Origin: Clostridia bacterium
Lineage (GTDB): Bacteria > Bacillota > Clostridia > Oscillospirales > Acutalibacteraceae
Assembly: GCA_017517865.1 (NCBI GenBank)
Contig: JAFWYB010000070.1
Span: 48,866 to 112,865, forward strand
DNA: 64,000 bases
Reading direction: 5' to 3'
Shown: piece by piece, positions 15,565 through 24,747 of the stretch
Layout of the letters: every line of letters starts with the position of its first letter
How positions within the stretch are numbered: the first letter of the stretch is position 1
Made by a program: the position numbers and the translations under genes
The notes under the pieces: generated by a model
What the model was told of the DNA's origin: nothing
The model's database searches: none
Seen by the model: the letters and a program-made list of their open reading frames with translations, nothing else

Positions 15565-17088
15565 ATGAAACACATTAAAAAGAGCTTATGTCTTATTTTA
15601 ACATTTGTGATGTTATTATCATCTGTTTGTGTCGCAGTAGGTGCTATCAACATCGATGGGGAAGAAATTGATCATCTTCCGCAGGTTTATGTTTCCGGCT
15701 TTGAGAGTTTATCAATCCATTTCAAGGATGACCCGAGTAAAACATCAGTTTTCCCTGTGAATTTTGATATTTTATTAAACAATGCCAAAAAATTTAATGA
15801 ATACACTTCGGAATCTCTTAAAAACCTTGAACCCGATATTATTTACAACTATCTTTACTCTGCTTTCTATGACACACTCGGCATGTATGCACTTAAGGGC
15901 GACGGTATAACCAATGCTGATGACAGAATTATGTGCGAAGAACGTGTATTCAGGCACGAAGGTAACGGTTTGTATTATTTCGAGTATGACAGCCGTCTCA
16001 GCCCTATCGACCTTGCCGAAGAGCTTCACGAATTCATAAAAAAGGTTCAGCAGCATTCAGGCAGTGAACGTTTTGAGCTTGTAGGCGCAAGCTACGGCGG
16101 TACAATCGTTATGACATACCTTAACGAACACCCTGAAATGTATCCATATATCGATTCACTTCTTCTGAGCGTACCCTCATATGGAGGTTTCTCGGTTCTC
16201 GGTGAAATTTACAGCGGTGACTTCTATGTCGACCACGATACATTGACTCAGTATGCTTACGTTGGCATCGACAACGAAGATCTCGGCCTTTTACTTTCCG
16301 TTCTCAACAAAAGCGGTTTCCTTGAGAAATTCCTGGAGCTATTGGTTCTCCCCGGCGTAAAAGCCATTGCTTTGAGAGCTGCCAGAGATCTTATCCATGA
16401 TACCATCGGCACTATCCCCAGTTTCTGGACTTTCGTTCAGGAAGAATATTTCTACGATGCGATGGAAAACATTTACGGTGAGAATTATGCCGATCCTGAT
16501 CACGAATATGCAGGTCTTATCTATAAAGCAACCTATTATCAGGAACAGATTATGCAAAGACTTGACGAAATCTATCTCAACGTAGCAAACAGCGGCATCA
16601 AAATGAACTTAATCTGCAAATACGGCAGACCACCGATGCCTATCAGTGAAAAAGGCAGCTTTATGAGTGACGGTTCTGTCGATGTTACCGATGTCACCCT
16701 CGGCGCAACAGCCAGCAAGTATGGTGAAACTCTGCCAGCAGATTACGAGCAGGCTCTTTATCCTGAATATGATTTCATTTCACCCGACAGATGTATTGAT
16801 GCTTCAACAGGTATCGCTCCGCTTTACACCTGGTATGTAAAAGGCCTTGAACACACTCAGAAGAATGCAGGCTTTAACGAACTCATCAATTACATCGTTT
16901 ATGAAGATCCCGACGTATTTTCAAGCTCTGAATTCCCACAGTTCACTCAGGCGGCCTATGACGGAAGCCTTGTGCCTGTTGTGCCTGTTGAAACCACCGA
17001 AACCACACTCATGAATGATTTCATAAGACTTATAATGAGATTGTGCAAAATGCTTTTAGAAGCTATCACTAAGCTTTTTAACAGATAA
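15565..17088 (+). CDS. secreted alpha/beta hydrolase (lipase/acyltransferase-like)
   Basis: A 507-residue exported protein with a signal peptide (1-28). The nucleophile elbow G-A-S-Y-G-G (about residues 173-178, in FELVGASYGGTIVM) follows a predicted beta strand, and a late H (GLEHTQKNAGF, about residue 430) and an Asp upstream may complete a Ser-Asp-His triad. The arrangement, with a large insertion between nucleophile and His, resembles lecithin:cholesterol-acyltransferase-like lipases; substrate unknown. The last 25 residues (MNDFIRLIMRLCKMLLEAITKLFNR) form a basic amphipathic helix after a Thr-rich linker, similar in kind to tails of the proteins at 43693 and 44773. AATGGAGGA ribosome binding site. 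Monocistronic by its surrounding terminators. Confidence 0.7.
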   Translation: MKHIKKSLCLILTFVMLLSSVCVAVGAINIDGEEIDHLPQVYVSGFESLSIHFKDDPSKTSVFPVNFDILLNNAKKFNEYTSESLKNLEPDIIYNYLYSAFYDTLGMYALKGDGITNADDRIMCEERVFRHEGNGLYYFEYDSRLSPIDLAEELHEFIKKVQQHSGSERFELVGASYGGTIVMTYLNEHPEMYPYIDSLLLSVPSYGGFSVLGEIYSGDFYVDHDTLTQYAYVGIDNEDLGLLLSVLNKSGFLEKFLELLVLPGVKAIALRAARDLIHDTIGTIPSFWTFVQEEYFYDAMENIYGENYADPDHEYAGLIYKATYYQEQIMQRLDEIYLNVANSGIKMNLICKYGRPPMPISEKGSFMSDGSVDVTDVTLGATASKYGETLPADYEQALYPEYDFISPDRCIDASTGIAPLYTWYVKGLEHTQKNAGFNELINYIVYEDPDVFSSSEFPQFTQAAYDGSLVPVVPVETTETTLMNDFIRLIMRLCKMLLEAITKLFNR

Positions 17089-17244
17089 ATTCAAAATAAG
17101 AACCAAGAACACCTCACGCTTTGCGTTCAACCTTGTTGTTCGCTGAAGCTCGTAATAATAGATAAATAAAGGCTTTATAAGGCTTTTGGAGAAATTTGAT
17201 ATTCTGCAAAAATCTTATCACGTGATTTTTAACAGATAAAAAGT

Positions 17245-17294
17245 CAGACACATCATTTTTGAGTTTTCAAGGGTGATGTGTCTGTATTTTTTAA
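17245..17294 (+). terminator. R1-type terminator hairpin, solo copy
   Basis: CAGACACATCA (17245-17255) and TGATGTGTCTG (17274-17284) pair, followed by TATTTTTT. The sequence GTTTTC inside the loop and the AAAAAGTCAGACACATC lead-in match the hairpins at 8925 and 27473, but the rest of R1 is absent. The surrounding 17089-17376 has no gene. Confidence 0.75.
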
Positions 17295-17376
17295 AAATAA
17301 TATCAGGAATATTATCATGGACATTTGTTTTGAATGAAACAAATTAGCATAAATAAACGCTTTCAACCAAAAAATG

Positions 17377-17405
17377 TTGAAAAAGCACAAAAAATGTGAT
17401 ATATT
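17377..17405 (+). promoter_or_regulatory. promoter of the pilus operon
   Basis: TTGAAA (17377-17382), 17 bases, TATATT (17400-17405). The transcript would have a leader of about 85 bases containing a short frame of 13 codons (ATG at 17411) before the first gene. Confidence 0.6.
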
Positions 17406-17494
17406 ACATAATGGATGATAATATGTTGGTCGATAGGCTTGTTGTGCAATAAATCGGACTTTAGGTCTGAAAATACTAAGGGGTTGCATTTTGT

Positions 17495-17932
17495 ATGACA
17501 GATAAAGAACTCAGAAAACTCAGCCGTCTTGAACTGCTTGAATTGCTTCTTGAAGTCAGCAAGGAAAACAGTAAACTTAAAGAACAGATTGATAGGCTGA
17601 ATGATGAAAATAAAACTAATCAGAATATAGAAAATCTTTCTGTGATGACCCGTCATATGGAAAACTCCTTAAGATATGCCAAAGGCCTTGCAGACTCTCT
17701 TAAAATGACTTCAGATAAGGCTGTTACATCGGACAATACAGTTAAAACAGACAGGGTTGAAGAAGTCAGAACTAACGATAAGTCTGAACAGTTATCTGAT
17801 GTAGAAATCTATAAGCGTATGTTATGTTTTTTCGCTAACAACGATGACAAACTAAGTGTGTTTCCTACTGATGTGGAAAATTCTGTCAGAGCAAGAATAA
17901 GAAGCATACTTGAAAGAAGAAAACAAAACTGA
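17495..17932 (+). CDS. coiled-coil protein at head of pilus operon
   Basis: A 145-residue soluble protein. Residues 5-45 (LSRLELLELLLEVSKENSKLKEQIDRL) are a clear leucine-heptad coiled coil, followed by a Thr/Asp-rich linker and a C-terminal basic helix (RARIRSILERRKQN). No enzymatic motif. Genes like this occur at the start of sortase/pilus clusters in related bacteria, sometimes named DNA repair proteins without evidence. It is 27 bases ahead of the signal peptidase gene. A scaffold or regulatory role in pilus biogenesis is an inference from position. Confidence 0.6.
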   Translation: MTDKELRKLSRLELLELLLEVSKENSKLKEQIDRLNDENKTNQNIENLSVMTRHMENSLRYAKGLADSLKMTSDKAVTSDNTVKTDRVEEVRTNDKSEQLSDVEIYKRMLCFFANNDDKLSVFPTDVENSVRARIRSILERRKQN

Positions 17933-17959
17933 TACCCATTCATAGGAGCGTTACCGCCA

Positions 17960-18553
17960 ATGGTAAGGAGAAAATCAAAAGGTTTCGGGTCAATTCCCAC
18001 AGCTGAACAAATAGAGGCTGAAATTCTCAGAGAAAAATATAATCAAAAATATAAACAGGTGCTCAGAAGTACAATGTATTCACTTATTGTTGTTGCTGCT
18101 GTTGCGGTGTTGATTGCTACACTTGCTTTACCTGTTCTGCAGATTTCGGGCAGCAGCATGGAACCGACCCTCAACGACGAAGAAATAGTCGTACTGTTAA
18201 AAACAACAAATATGAAAAAAGGGGAGCTATGTTGCTTTTCTTATCAGAATAAACTTCTTATAAAACGGGTTATCGGTCTGCCGGGCGATAAAATAAACAT
18301 TGATGAAAACGGTAATGTTTATGTAAACGATGAGCCAATTGATGAGCCCTATGTTACGGACAGAGCTTTAGGTGAATGTGATATAGCTTTTCCATGCTAT
18401 GTAACAGATAATCACTATTTTGTTTTAGGTGACCACCGTTCAACTTCAATAGACAGCCGAAGCTCGGTGATAGGTCTTGTAAGTGAGGATTATATCGTCG
18501 GAAAAATATTTTTCAGAATATGGCCATTTGACAGTATCAGCCTGGTCGACTGA
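17960..18553 (+). CDS. lepB: signal peptidase I
   Basis: A 197-residue membrane serine protease that cleaves signal peptides. One transmembrane helix spans about residues 37-58; the catalytic dyad is S66 in QISGSSMEPTL and K102 in LLIKRVIGLPGD; box E is VLGDHRSTSIDSR. All family boxes are complete. It lies 31 bases before the giant adhesin, whose N-terminus is an unusual, long signal-anchor-like sequence; dedicated signal peptidases are known in pilus clusters, so it probably processes the adhesin and pilins encoded downstream. Confidence 0.92.
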   Translation: MVRRKSKGFGSIPTAEQIEAEILREKYNQKYKQVLRSTMYSLIVVAAVAVLIATLALPVLQISGSSMEPTLNDEEIVVLLKTTNMKKGELCCFSYQNKLLIKRVIGLPGDKINIDENGNVYVNDEPIDEPYVTDRALGECDIAFPCYVTDNHYFVLGDHRSTSIDSRSSVIGLVSEDYIVGKIFFRIWPFDSISLVD

Positions 18554-18584
18554 TATTTATAAAGCGTAAAAGGAGGTGGCAGGT

Positions 18585-21500
18585 TTGGAAGGTGTCAACA
18601 AGGATTATCTTGGTAAGCATAAAAAATTCAGAATGGATAGCAAAAAACTTGCCACAGCATTTTTACTTGCAGCATTCATAGTTGCAATAATAGTTTTCTG
18701 GTGGCTCAAGCTTGTGGGCGTCACCGTAACCGGTGAAGCCTTTTGCGGTCTCAGTGAGCACACCCACTCGGATGACTGTTACATAAGCGAGCTTGTTTGC
18801 GGCTTTGAAGATAATTCAACAACTGTCTTTATCGGCGAAGCTGACACAACTGAAGCCTCTTTGAGCGACGAAACAACCTCAGAAGCGCATACTCATTCGG
18901 ATGCTTGTTACATCAAAATTCTTTCTTGTACGCAAGCAGAACATACCCATTCTCAGGAGTGTTTCCCCGATAAAACAGCAGATACCGAAACCGTCAGCGA
19001 TTGGCTCAGCACAATTGATGATGTTAAAATAACAAACGATATCCCTCAGAATCTGATAGGCATTGCAATGTCGCAGATGGGTTATGAAGAAAGCAAAAAC
19101 AACTTTGAGTATGACAGTGAAGGAAACAAAAACGGCTACACACGCTACGGTGAATGGTATGGCAACCCTTACGGTAAGTGGAACGCTATGTTTGTCTCTT
19201 TCTGTCTGCACTATGCAAATATCAATAATGCAGACGAGCTTAAGGCTTCCGGTGCAGAAGCTTTAAAATTTGCCTGGCAGAACAGAGGCGTATATTCACC
19301 AAAGAGTGAACACTCACCCGAAAGGGGAGATATCGTCTTTATTGATAACGACGCAGATAAAACCGCAGACTCTGTGGGCATAGTTTTATCTTCAGACAGT
19401 AAAAGTCTTGTTGTCGTAATGGGTGACAGCAACAATAAGGTTGAAACTGTGAGTATTGATAATTCTGACAGTGTTATCGGATACGGACTTACCGCCGAAC
19501 TCAGCTTTGCAAAGGATACCGAGTATAAGCAGGAGGATAAAGAGTCAACAACCGTTACAGAAGAAGAAACCGAGCCTGAGGCTCCGCCTCTTATGCTGTT
19601 TAACTCAGCGCCCGTAAATACAGATGAGCCGAATATCACATATATAAATGACCTTACAACGGTAGTTAAAGCGGTCCAGTTCAAAACGATGGAAGGCGAA
19701 GTTATTGACAACAACTCAACCGTTTATATCGGACAGACCTATGTTGTTTCAATGGAATTTGCCGAAAAAAATACCGGCAGTGAATGGATACAGTTCCGGC
19801 ACGATGAGGATCACCGCCTTTATTATCAGATTCCCTCAAATATCCATTGTGAGCCCTTTACAGAATGGCACCCCATTACTGCGAAAACGGAAAACGGCAC
19901 TATTGAAGATGTCGGTGAATATTTCATAAACGAAGACGGGATGCTTATTGTTGTCTTTAAAGATGACCCGGTAACCGGAGAATGCTTCGGTGCAAAGTAT
20001 TCTAATGTAGACTTCACTATAGATTTTAACGCTACGGTTGGTTCAACACAGTCAGGTACATCGGAAGAGGTTGTTTTCAACGACGAAATCAGCGTGAATC
20101 TCAATATTGACGGCAGCGCAGGTATGACTGTCACCAAAACCCACGGCAACTATGACAGCGACAACAATACTATGGAATATACTATTAGAGTTGAAGCTAC
20201 AAAGGGTGTTGTAAAGGATCTTGTAATAGATGACCAGATTTGGGAAAATCATTATACTCTGAGAGACACAATAGTTGTAACTGACCTTGACGGTAATGTT
20301 CTGAATCCTCAGCCTACTGTCAGCAATCACCCGTCTCACAACAACGGCGCAGAGGAAGGCTTCCGCATTTCGGATTTTCCTGATTTTTCAGCAGGAAACG
20401 GATTCCTTATTACCTATAAAACAAAAATATACGACAATCTGCTTTCCAATGATACCGTTGATATGTGGAACGGTCTTGACTCGACAGGTAAGGACTCAAA
20501 CGGCAACGATGTTTATGTCTGGTCTGACGACTGGCTGAGAGTTGAGCTTGAAAAAATGGAAAAAGACGGCAAGCAATCTGTTCTTGAAGACGGTAACGGT
20601 AATCCTGTTCCCGTAATTGAATGGGAGGTTGAAATCAAGAAGGACAACCATAATCTTCAGGGCACCGTTATTATCGACACGCTCGGTGCAGGATTGGAAT
20701 ATTACACCGACAAGGACATACGCGTCAAGCGTTATGATGAATGGGGAAACAGACTTTCAGATGTGTATATCAGCTGGAATGATGTTACAGTCAACGGAAA
20801 CACAATGTCCTTCGCTCTTCCTGACGGTTATGCCTTTGACATAATCTACTATACAGAATACGAAGAGCTTCAGGAAGGTGAAAAGAAGCATTACACCAAC
20901 AGTGTATCAGCCACAATTAACGGTAAAGAAGAAACTGCAGGCGGTGCAGCAGATGTTGTCGGCTTTATACCTAATGTAAGAAAAAGTGCAAGCGGAAACG
21001 ACGGTGAATATGTATATTTCACCATTGAAGCTGATGTGCCTGCCGTAATCAAGGATTGGGGCAACTTCTTCCTTACTGACCTTTCGGCATTCTGGAGCTA
21101 CAACAACGCCGAAGGATATCTTTATGTAGAAAATATTCCCGAAGATATGGTGATTACTGCTGTTACAAAAAGCGGCCGCACGGTTAACTTTACACCTTAT
21201 GTGGCCGGAGGTCCCACAGAGAATACATATATTCTTATAGCTCCCGCCGAGGGTGACCAGTATCACAGCTTCAATGTCTTATTCAACACATCGGATACAG
21301 AATTCGCTTCGTCAAAGTGGATACTGAATGAAGACTCTACGCTTACAATTACATATAAGCTTCCCTTCAGCTCAAAGACAGGTACTGAATGGGAGGGCGA
21401 GCTCAGCGGAGACAAAACCCTTGAGGATGTGCTTCTGGAAGGAAAAAAGATGGCAAACGAAGCCTATCTTAACTATACCGATGTCATCCGCGGTACAGGT

Positions 21501-22979
21501 ACAACTACTTATGAATACTCGCCGAAAATTACAAAGGAATCGGTAGTGAATGAAAACGGTACAATAGATTATACGGTTGTATTTCATAATACAATTCCCG
21601 GTTCCCACGGCGATAATGGTTATCTTAACGCTTCAACATCCATGGTTTATTTTAATGACACCTTCGATGAAAAGCTGGAATATGTTGAGGGTTCGTTGAA
21701 GGTTACTTGCTTTGACCCCTGGAGAGACGGGCTGTGGATGAACAAATATCAATATAACGGTACAGTGTCGGGTAACAGTATGAGTATACCTGCAAACCTG
21801 TTCGAATATGTTGAATCAAACCCCGATGCCACGGCAGCAGGCTGGAGCAACTTATATAAAAGAACTGACCTTGAAAAGTTTTACAAATGGGTCAATGCTG
21901 GCGGTGATTACGTCTTCACCTACACTCTCAAGCTTAAAGATGAATACCTCAACACAACCGAATATAATAAATTCGAGCTTGACAATACGGCTGAGCTCAC
22001 ATGGGACACTGACGGTTCATCAGGTCCGGTTACAGAAAACTCAGAATACAAAACCGGTCTTATTGACAAGCACGCCGTACAGGAAAACAATCAGCTGAAA
22101 TTCGATATTCACATTAACCGTAATTCATTGGATATTCTCAAGGGAACCGATACTCTTACAATCGAAGACACAATGACAGCTAATCTTTCGGTTTATTGGG
22201 ATTCAATCAAGCTTTATTATGAGGATGCAGACGGTAACTGGATAGACTTCGACGAAACTGATGACGATTACTCCTACACCGTTACCTATGACCAGACAAG
22301 CAACAAGCTGACCTTTGTTATCCCCGATGAGCTTCATATAAGAATTGATTATACCACTCTTATCACCGAAAGCGGCCTTATTTCCGTAAATAACGCTGTA
22401 AAGGTTGACGGTAAGGCTCAGGTATCTGACATTGTTGATGCGATATTCATGGTTGATGACCATAGCGGCGGCGCTTCAGGTTCAATGCACAGCATAACCC
22501 TTCTTAAGCAGGACGGCGATACAGATATCCGCCTGCCCGATGTAGGCTTCCTGCTTTACGGCCCTATGGGTGACCCCGGTGCAGTTCTTCCCGACGGAGT
22601 TAACAGAAGTATTACTACAGAAAGCGGCACTAATCTTTATTATATCGGCTCATACACTACGGGCTTTGACGGTACGGTTGAAATTAAAACTCAGTACCTT
22701 ACTCTCGGCGGACCTTATGCGTTGGTCGAGAAAACAGCACCCGAAGGGTATAATAAGCTTGAAAAGCCCGTATATTTCTATTTCTACGAGCCTGACCCAA
22801 ACGGTATTATACAGACGGTTACCACTATTATAGCAATAGAAAACTACACCTACGGCTTTGTACTTCCCGAAACGGGGGGTACGGGCACATTACCTTTGGC
22901 AATAATCGGCATAAGCCTTATGGCTTTTCCGGTTTTGTATAGCATAATTCGTCGTAAACGGGAAAGGAGGTTTTCGTAA
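18585..22979 (+). CDS. large LPETG-anchored adhesin / pilus tip protein with degenerate CHAP domain
   Basis: About 1464 residues. Start set at UUG 18585 because AGGAGG (18571-18576) lies 8 bases before it; the in-frame GUG at 18576 overlaps that site. Layout: basic N-terminus, hydrophobic helix (about 20-45), three His/Cys units (EHTHSDDC, AHTHSDAC, EHTHSQEC; about 60-125), a CHAP-like domain (about 150-305), an Asp/Thr-rich isopeptide-type beta domain series (about 340-1330), a SpaA/Cna-B-like domain with ALVEKTAPEGYNKL, and a sorting signal VLPETGG (L1427 onward), hydrophobic helix and RRKRERR tail. In the CHAP domain the usual catalytic WCAMFVSFC is KWNAMFVSF: the Cys is Asn200, so hydrolase activity is not expected. 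Probably the tip or minor subunit of the pilus built by the downstream sortase. Confidence 0.85.
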   Translation: MEGVNKDYLGKHKKFRMDSKKLATAFLLAAFIVAIIVFWWLKLVGVTVTGEAFCGLSEHTHSDDCYISELVCGFEDNSTTVFIGEADTTEASLSDETTSEAHTHSDACYIKILSCTQAEHTHSQECFPDKTADTETVSDWLSTIDDVKITNDIPQNLIGIAMSQMGYEESKNNFEYDSEGNKNGYTRYGEWYGNPYGKWNAMFVSFCLHYANINNADELKASGAEALKFAWQNRGVYSPKSEHSPERGDIVFIDNDADKTADSVGIVLSSDSKSLVVVMGDSNNKVETVSIDNSDSVIGYGLTAELSFAKDTEYKQEDKESTTVTEEETEPEAPPLMLFNSAPVNTDEPNITYINDLTTVVKAVQFKTMEGEVIDNNSTVYIGQTYVVSMEFAEKNTGSEWIQFRHDEDHRLYYQIPSNIHCEPFTEWHPITAKTENGTIEDVGEYFINEDGMLIVVFKDDPVTGECFGAKYSNVDFTIDFNATVGSTQSGTSEEVVFNDEISVNLNIDGSAGMTVTKTHGNYDSDNNTMEYTIRVEATKGVVKDLVIDDQIWENHYTLRDTIVVTDLDGNVLNPQPTVSNHPSHNNGAEEGFRISDFPDFSAGNGFLITYKTKIYDNLLSNDTVDMWNGLDSTGKDSNGNDVYVWSDDWLRVELEKMEKDGKQSVLEDGNGNPVPVIEWEVEIKKDNHNLQGTVIIDTLGAGLEYYTDKDIRVKRYDEWGNRLSDVYISWNDVTVNGNTMSFALPDGYAFDIIYYTEYEELQEGEKKHYTNSVSATINGKEETAGGAADVVGFIPNVRKSASGNDGEYVYFTIEADVPAVIKDWGNFFLTDLSAFWSYNNAEGYLYVENIPEDMVITAVTKSGRTVNFTPYVAGGPTENTYILIAPAEGDQYHSFNVLFNTSDTEFASSKWILNEDSTLTITYKLPFSSKTGTEWEGELSGDKTLEDVLLEGKKMANEAYLNYTDVIRGTGTTTYEYSPKITKESVVNENGTIDYTVVFHNTIPGSHGDNGYLNASTSMVYFNDTFDEKLEYVEGSLKVTCFDPWRDGLWMNKYQYNGTVSGNSMSIPANLFEYVESNPDATAAGWSNLYKRTDLEKFYKWVNAGGDYVFTYTLKLKDEYLNTTEYNKFELDNTAELTWDTDGSSGPVTENSEYKTGLIDKHAVQENNQLKFDIHINRNSLDILKGTDTLTIEDTMTANLSVYWDSIKLYYEDADGNWIDFDETDDDYSYTVTYDQTSNKLTFVIPDELHIRIDYTTLITESGLISVNNAVKVDGKAQVSDIVDAIFMVDDHSGGASGSMHSITLLKQDGDTDIRLPDVGFLLYGPMGDPGAVLPDGVNRSITTESGTNLYYIGSYTTGFDGTVEIKTQYLTLGGPYALVEKTAPEGYNKLEKPVYFYFYEPDPNGIIQTVTTIIAIENYTYGFVLPETGGTGTLPLAIIGISLMAFPVLYSIIRRKRERRFS

Positions 22980-23074
22980 AATCTCCAAACCGCAAAAAAC
23001 AATCCGATTGCGACGGAGAATGCACATTAATTCACAAAAAATTGCAAATTAAAAAAAGAAAGGAAGTATTATTT

Positions 23075-24550
23075 ATGAAGAAATTATTTGCAGTTTTATT
23101 GGCACTTACCCTCGTTCTCTCAATGGGAACAATCGCATTCGCAGCCGGTACAGGCACAATCACAATCACAAATGCAGTTGACGGCGCAGACTACGAGGTC
23201 TATAAGATGCTCAGCTTCGCTCCCTCAAATGAAGCAGGTGACAAGGGTATCTACACCGTTGTGGCAGGTTGGGAAGAGTTTTTCAAAACTGAACCTGCAA
23301 CAAAGTATTTCGACTTTAAAGTAGTTGAAACAGATCCTGAAACAAATGTAGAGACTATCACTGTAACAACTAAAGACAAAATTGACGCAGTTGATCAGAC
23401 TCTTGCAAAGGCAGCTATTGCTTATGCAGAGGAAAACAGTATCGCTGCTACAGCAACAGCTGAAGCAGCAGGTGCAACAGTTGAGTTCACAGGTCTTGCA
23501 CTTGGCTACTATGCAATTGATACCTCACTCGGTACCCTTTGCGCACTCACAAACACAAACTCAGATTTCACTGCAGCTGAAAAGAACGAAAAGCCTGACA
23601 TCGACAAGTTCGTTCAGGAAGACAGTGAAATGAACCAGGCTGATGAAGGCTGGGGCAAGGTTAACGATGCTGACATCGATCAGGTAGTTAACTACAAGTC
23701 AACAATCACAGTTGGTCTTGGTGCAACAAACTACGTAATGCACGATACCATGGAAAAGGGTCTTACCTTCAACAATGACGTTGTTGTTAAGCTTGCTGAC
23801 GGCACAGTTGTTGCTGCTGAAAATTACACAGTTACAGAAAAGCCCGCTGACGGTCACACATTTGATGTTGCATTTAACAATGACTTCATCGCAGGTCTTG
23901 CTAAGGGTACACAGTTCACAGTTTACTACTCAGCAACTCTTAATGAAAATGCTAACATCGTAGTTGACGGTAACGACAACACAGTTAAGCTTTCATACGG
24001 TGAAGACAGCACATGGGAAACAGCTGAACACAAGACAACAACCTACACCTGGAAGATGGACGTACTCAAGTTCACAATGGACGGCGAAAATAAGATTACT
24101 CTTGCAGGCGCTAAGTTCCAGCTTCTTGACAAGGACGGCAATGCTATCAAGTTCACAGAAGTAGCAGGTACAACAGTTCCCACCTACAGAGTTGACGCTG
24201 AAGGCACTGTAACTGAAATCACAACAGATACTAACGGTAAGTTCGAGCTCGTAGGTCTTGATGAAGGCGTATACAAGCTTCACGAAACAGAGGCTCCCGC
24301 AGGCTATAACAAGCTTACAGCAGACCTTGACGTTATCATCACAAGCGAGTATAACGAAACAGCTCTTACAGCTACATACAAGATCAACAACGCTGATCCC
24401 GCTACTATCGAAGTAGAAAACAAGACCGGTGGTCTTCTTCCCGAAACCGGCGGTATCGGTACCACAATCTTCTACATTGTTGGTATCACACTTATGCTCG
24501 GTGCAGCTATCGTTCTTATCTCAAAGAAGAGAATGAAGTCCTTCGCATGA
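23075..24550 (+). CDS. major pilin, LPETG-anchored isopeptide-forming type
   Basis: A 491-residue shaft pilin candidate. Start chosen at the ATG preceded by AGAAAGGAAG, giving a normal signal peptide (MKKLFAVLLALTLVLSMGTIAFAA). The N-terminal domain is followed by a D2-type domain whose Lys in VVNYKSTITVG is a candidate pilin-motif or isopeptide lysine, then a SpaA-like Cna-B domain (TWKMDVLKFTM to the E-box KLHETEAPAGYNKL). Sorting signal LLPETGG (L455-G460), hydrophobic helix, KKRMKSFA tail. Codon use is noticeably biased to a few codons (GCA, ACA, AAG, CTT), consistent with high expression. Next to a class C sortase, this is the standard Gram-positive pilus arrangement. Same E-box as the adhesin upstream. 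Confidence 0.9.
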   Translation: MKKLFAVLLALTLVLSMGTIAFAAGTGTITITNAVDGADYEVYKMLSFAPSNEAGDKGIYTVVAGWEEFFKTEPATKYFDFKVVETDPETNVETITVTTKDKIDAVDQTLAKAAIAYAEENSIAATATAEAAGATVEFTGLALGYYAIDTSLGTLCALTNTNSDFTAAEKNEKPDIDKFVQEDSEMNQADEGWGKVNDADIDQVVNYKSTITVGLGATNYVMHDTMEKGLTFNNDVVVKLADGTVVAAENYTVTEKPADGHTFDVAFNNDFIAGLAKGTQFTVYYSATLNENANIVVDGNDNTVKLSYGEDSTWETAEHKTTTYTWKMDVLKFTMDGENKITLAGAKFQLLDKDGNAIKFTEVAGTTVPTYRVDAEGTVTEITTDTNGKFELVGLDEGVYKLHETEAPAGYNKLTADLDVIITSEYNETALTATYKINNADPATIEVENKTGGLLPETGGIGTTIFYIVGITLMLGAAIVLISKKRMKSFA

Positions 24551-24645
24551 AGGGATGAAGAGTCAAAGGATTCCGAGAGCGAAGACAACTGATTAAACTT
24601 CGGGTCTTTTGATTCCTCAGCTGATGCTGACAGACGTTAAAAATT

Positions 24646-24670
24646 CCCTGCCGACCTTACGTCGGCAGGG
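24646..24670. other. stable hairpin between pilin and sortase genes
   Basis: CCCTGCCGAC (24646-24655) and GTCGGCAGGG (24661-24670) form a perfect 10-bp stem. No U-tract follows on the plus strand, so it is better read as an mRNA-stabilising or attenuating structure separating abundant pilin mRNA from sortase mRNA. On the minus strand it is followed by TTTTT. The 197-bp gap 24551-24747 has no gene. Confidence 0.55.
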
Positions 24671-24747
24671 AGACAATGAGAATTCTGACCGTTGTTTCTG
24701 AGAAAATCAGCGATGACGTTGAGAATTTTAATTAAGTGAGATTTAAT

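Noticed and set aside
24646-24670. Rho-independent terminator between pilin and sortase on the plus strand
   Set aside because: Strong stem but no U-tract follows; sortase and later genes have no separate promoter, so full termination is unlikely.
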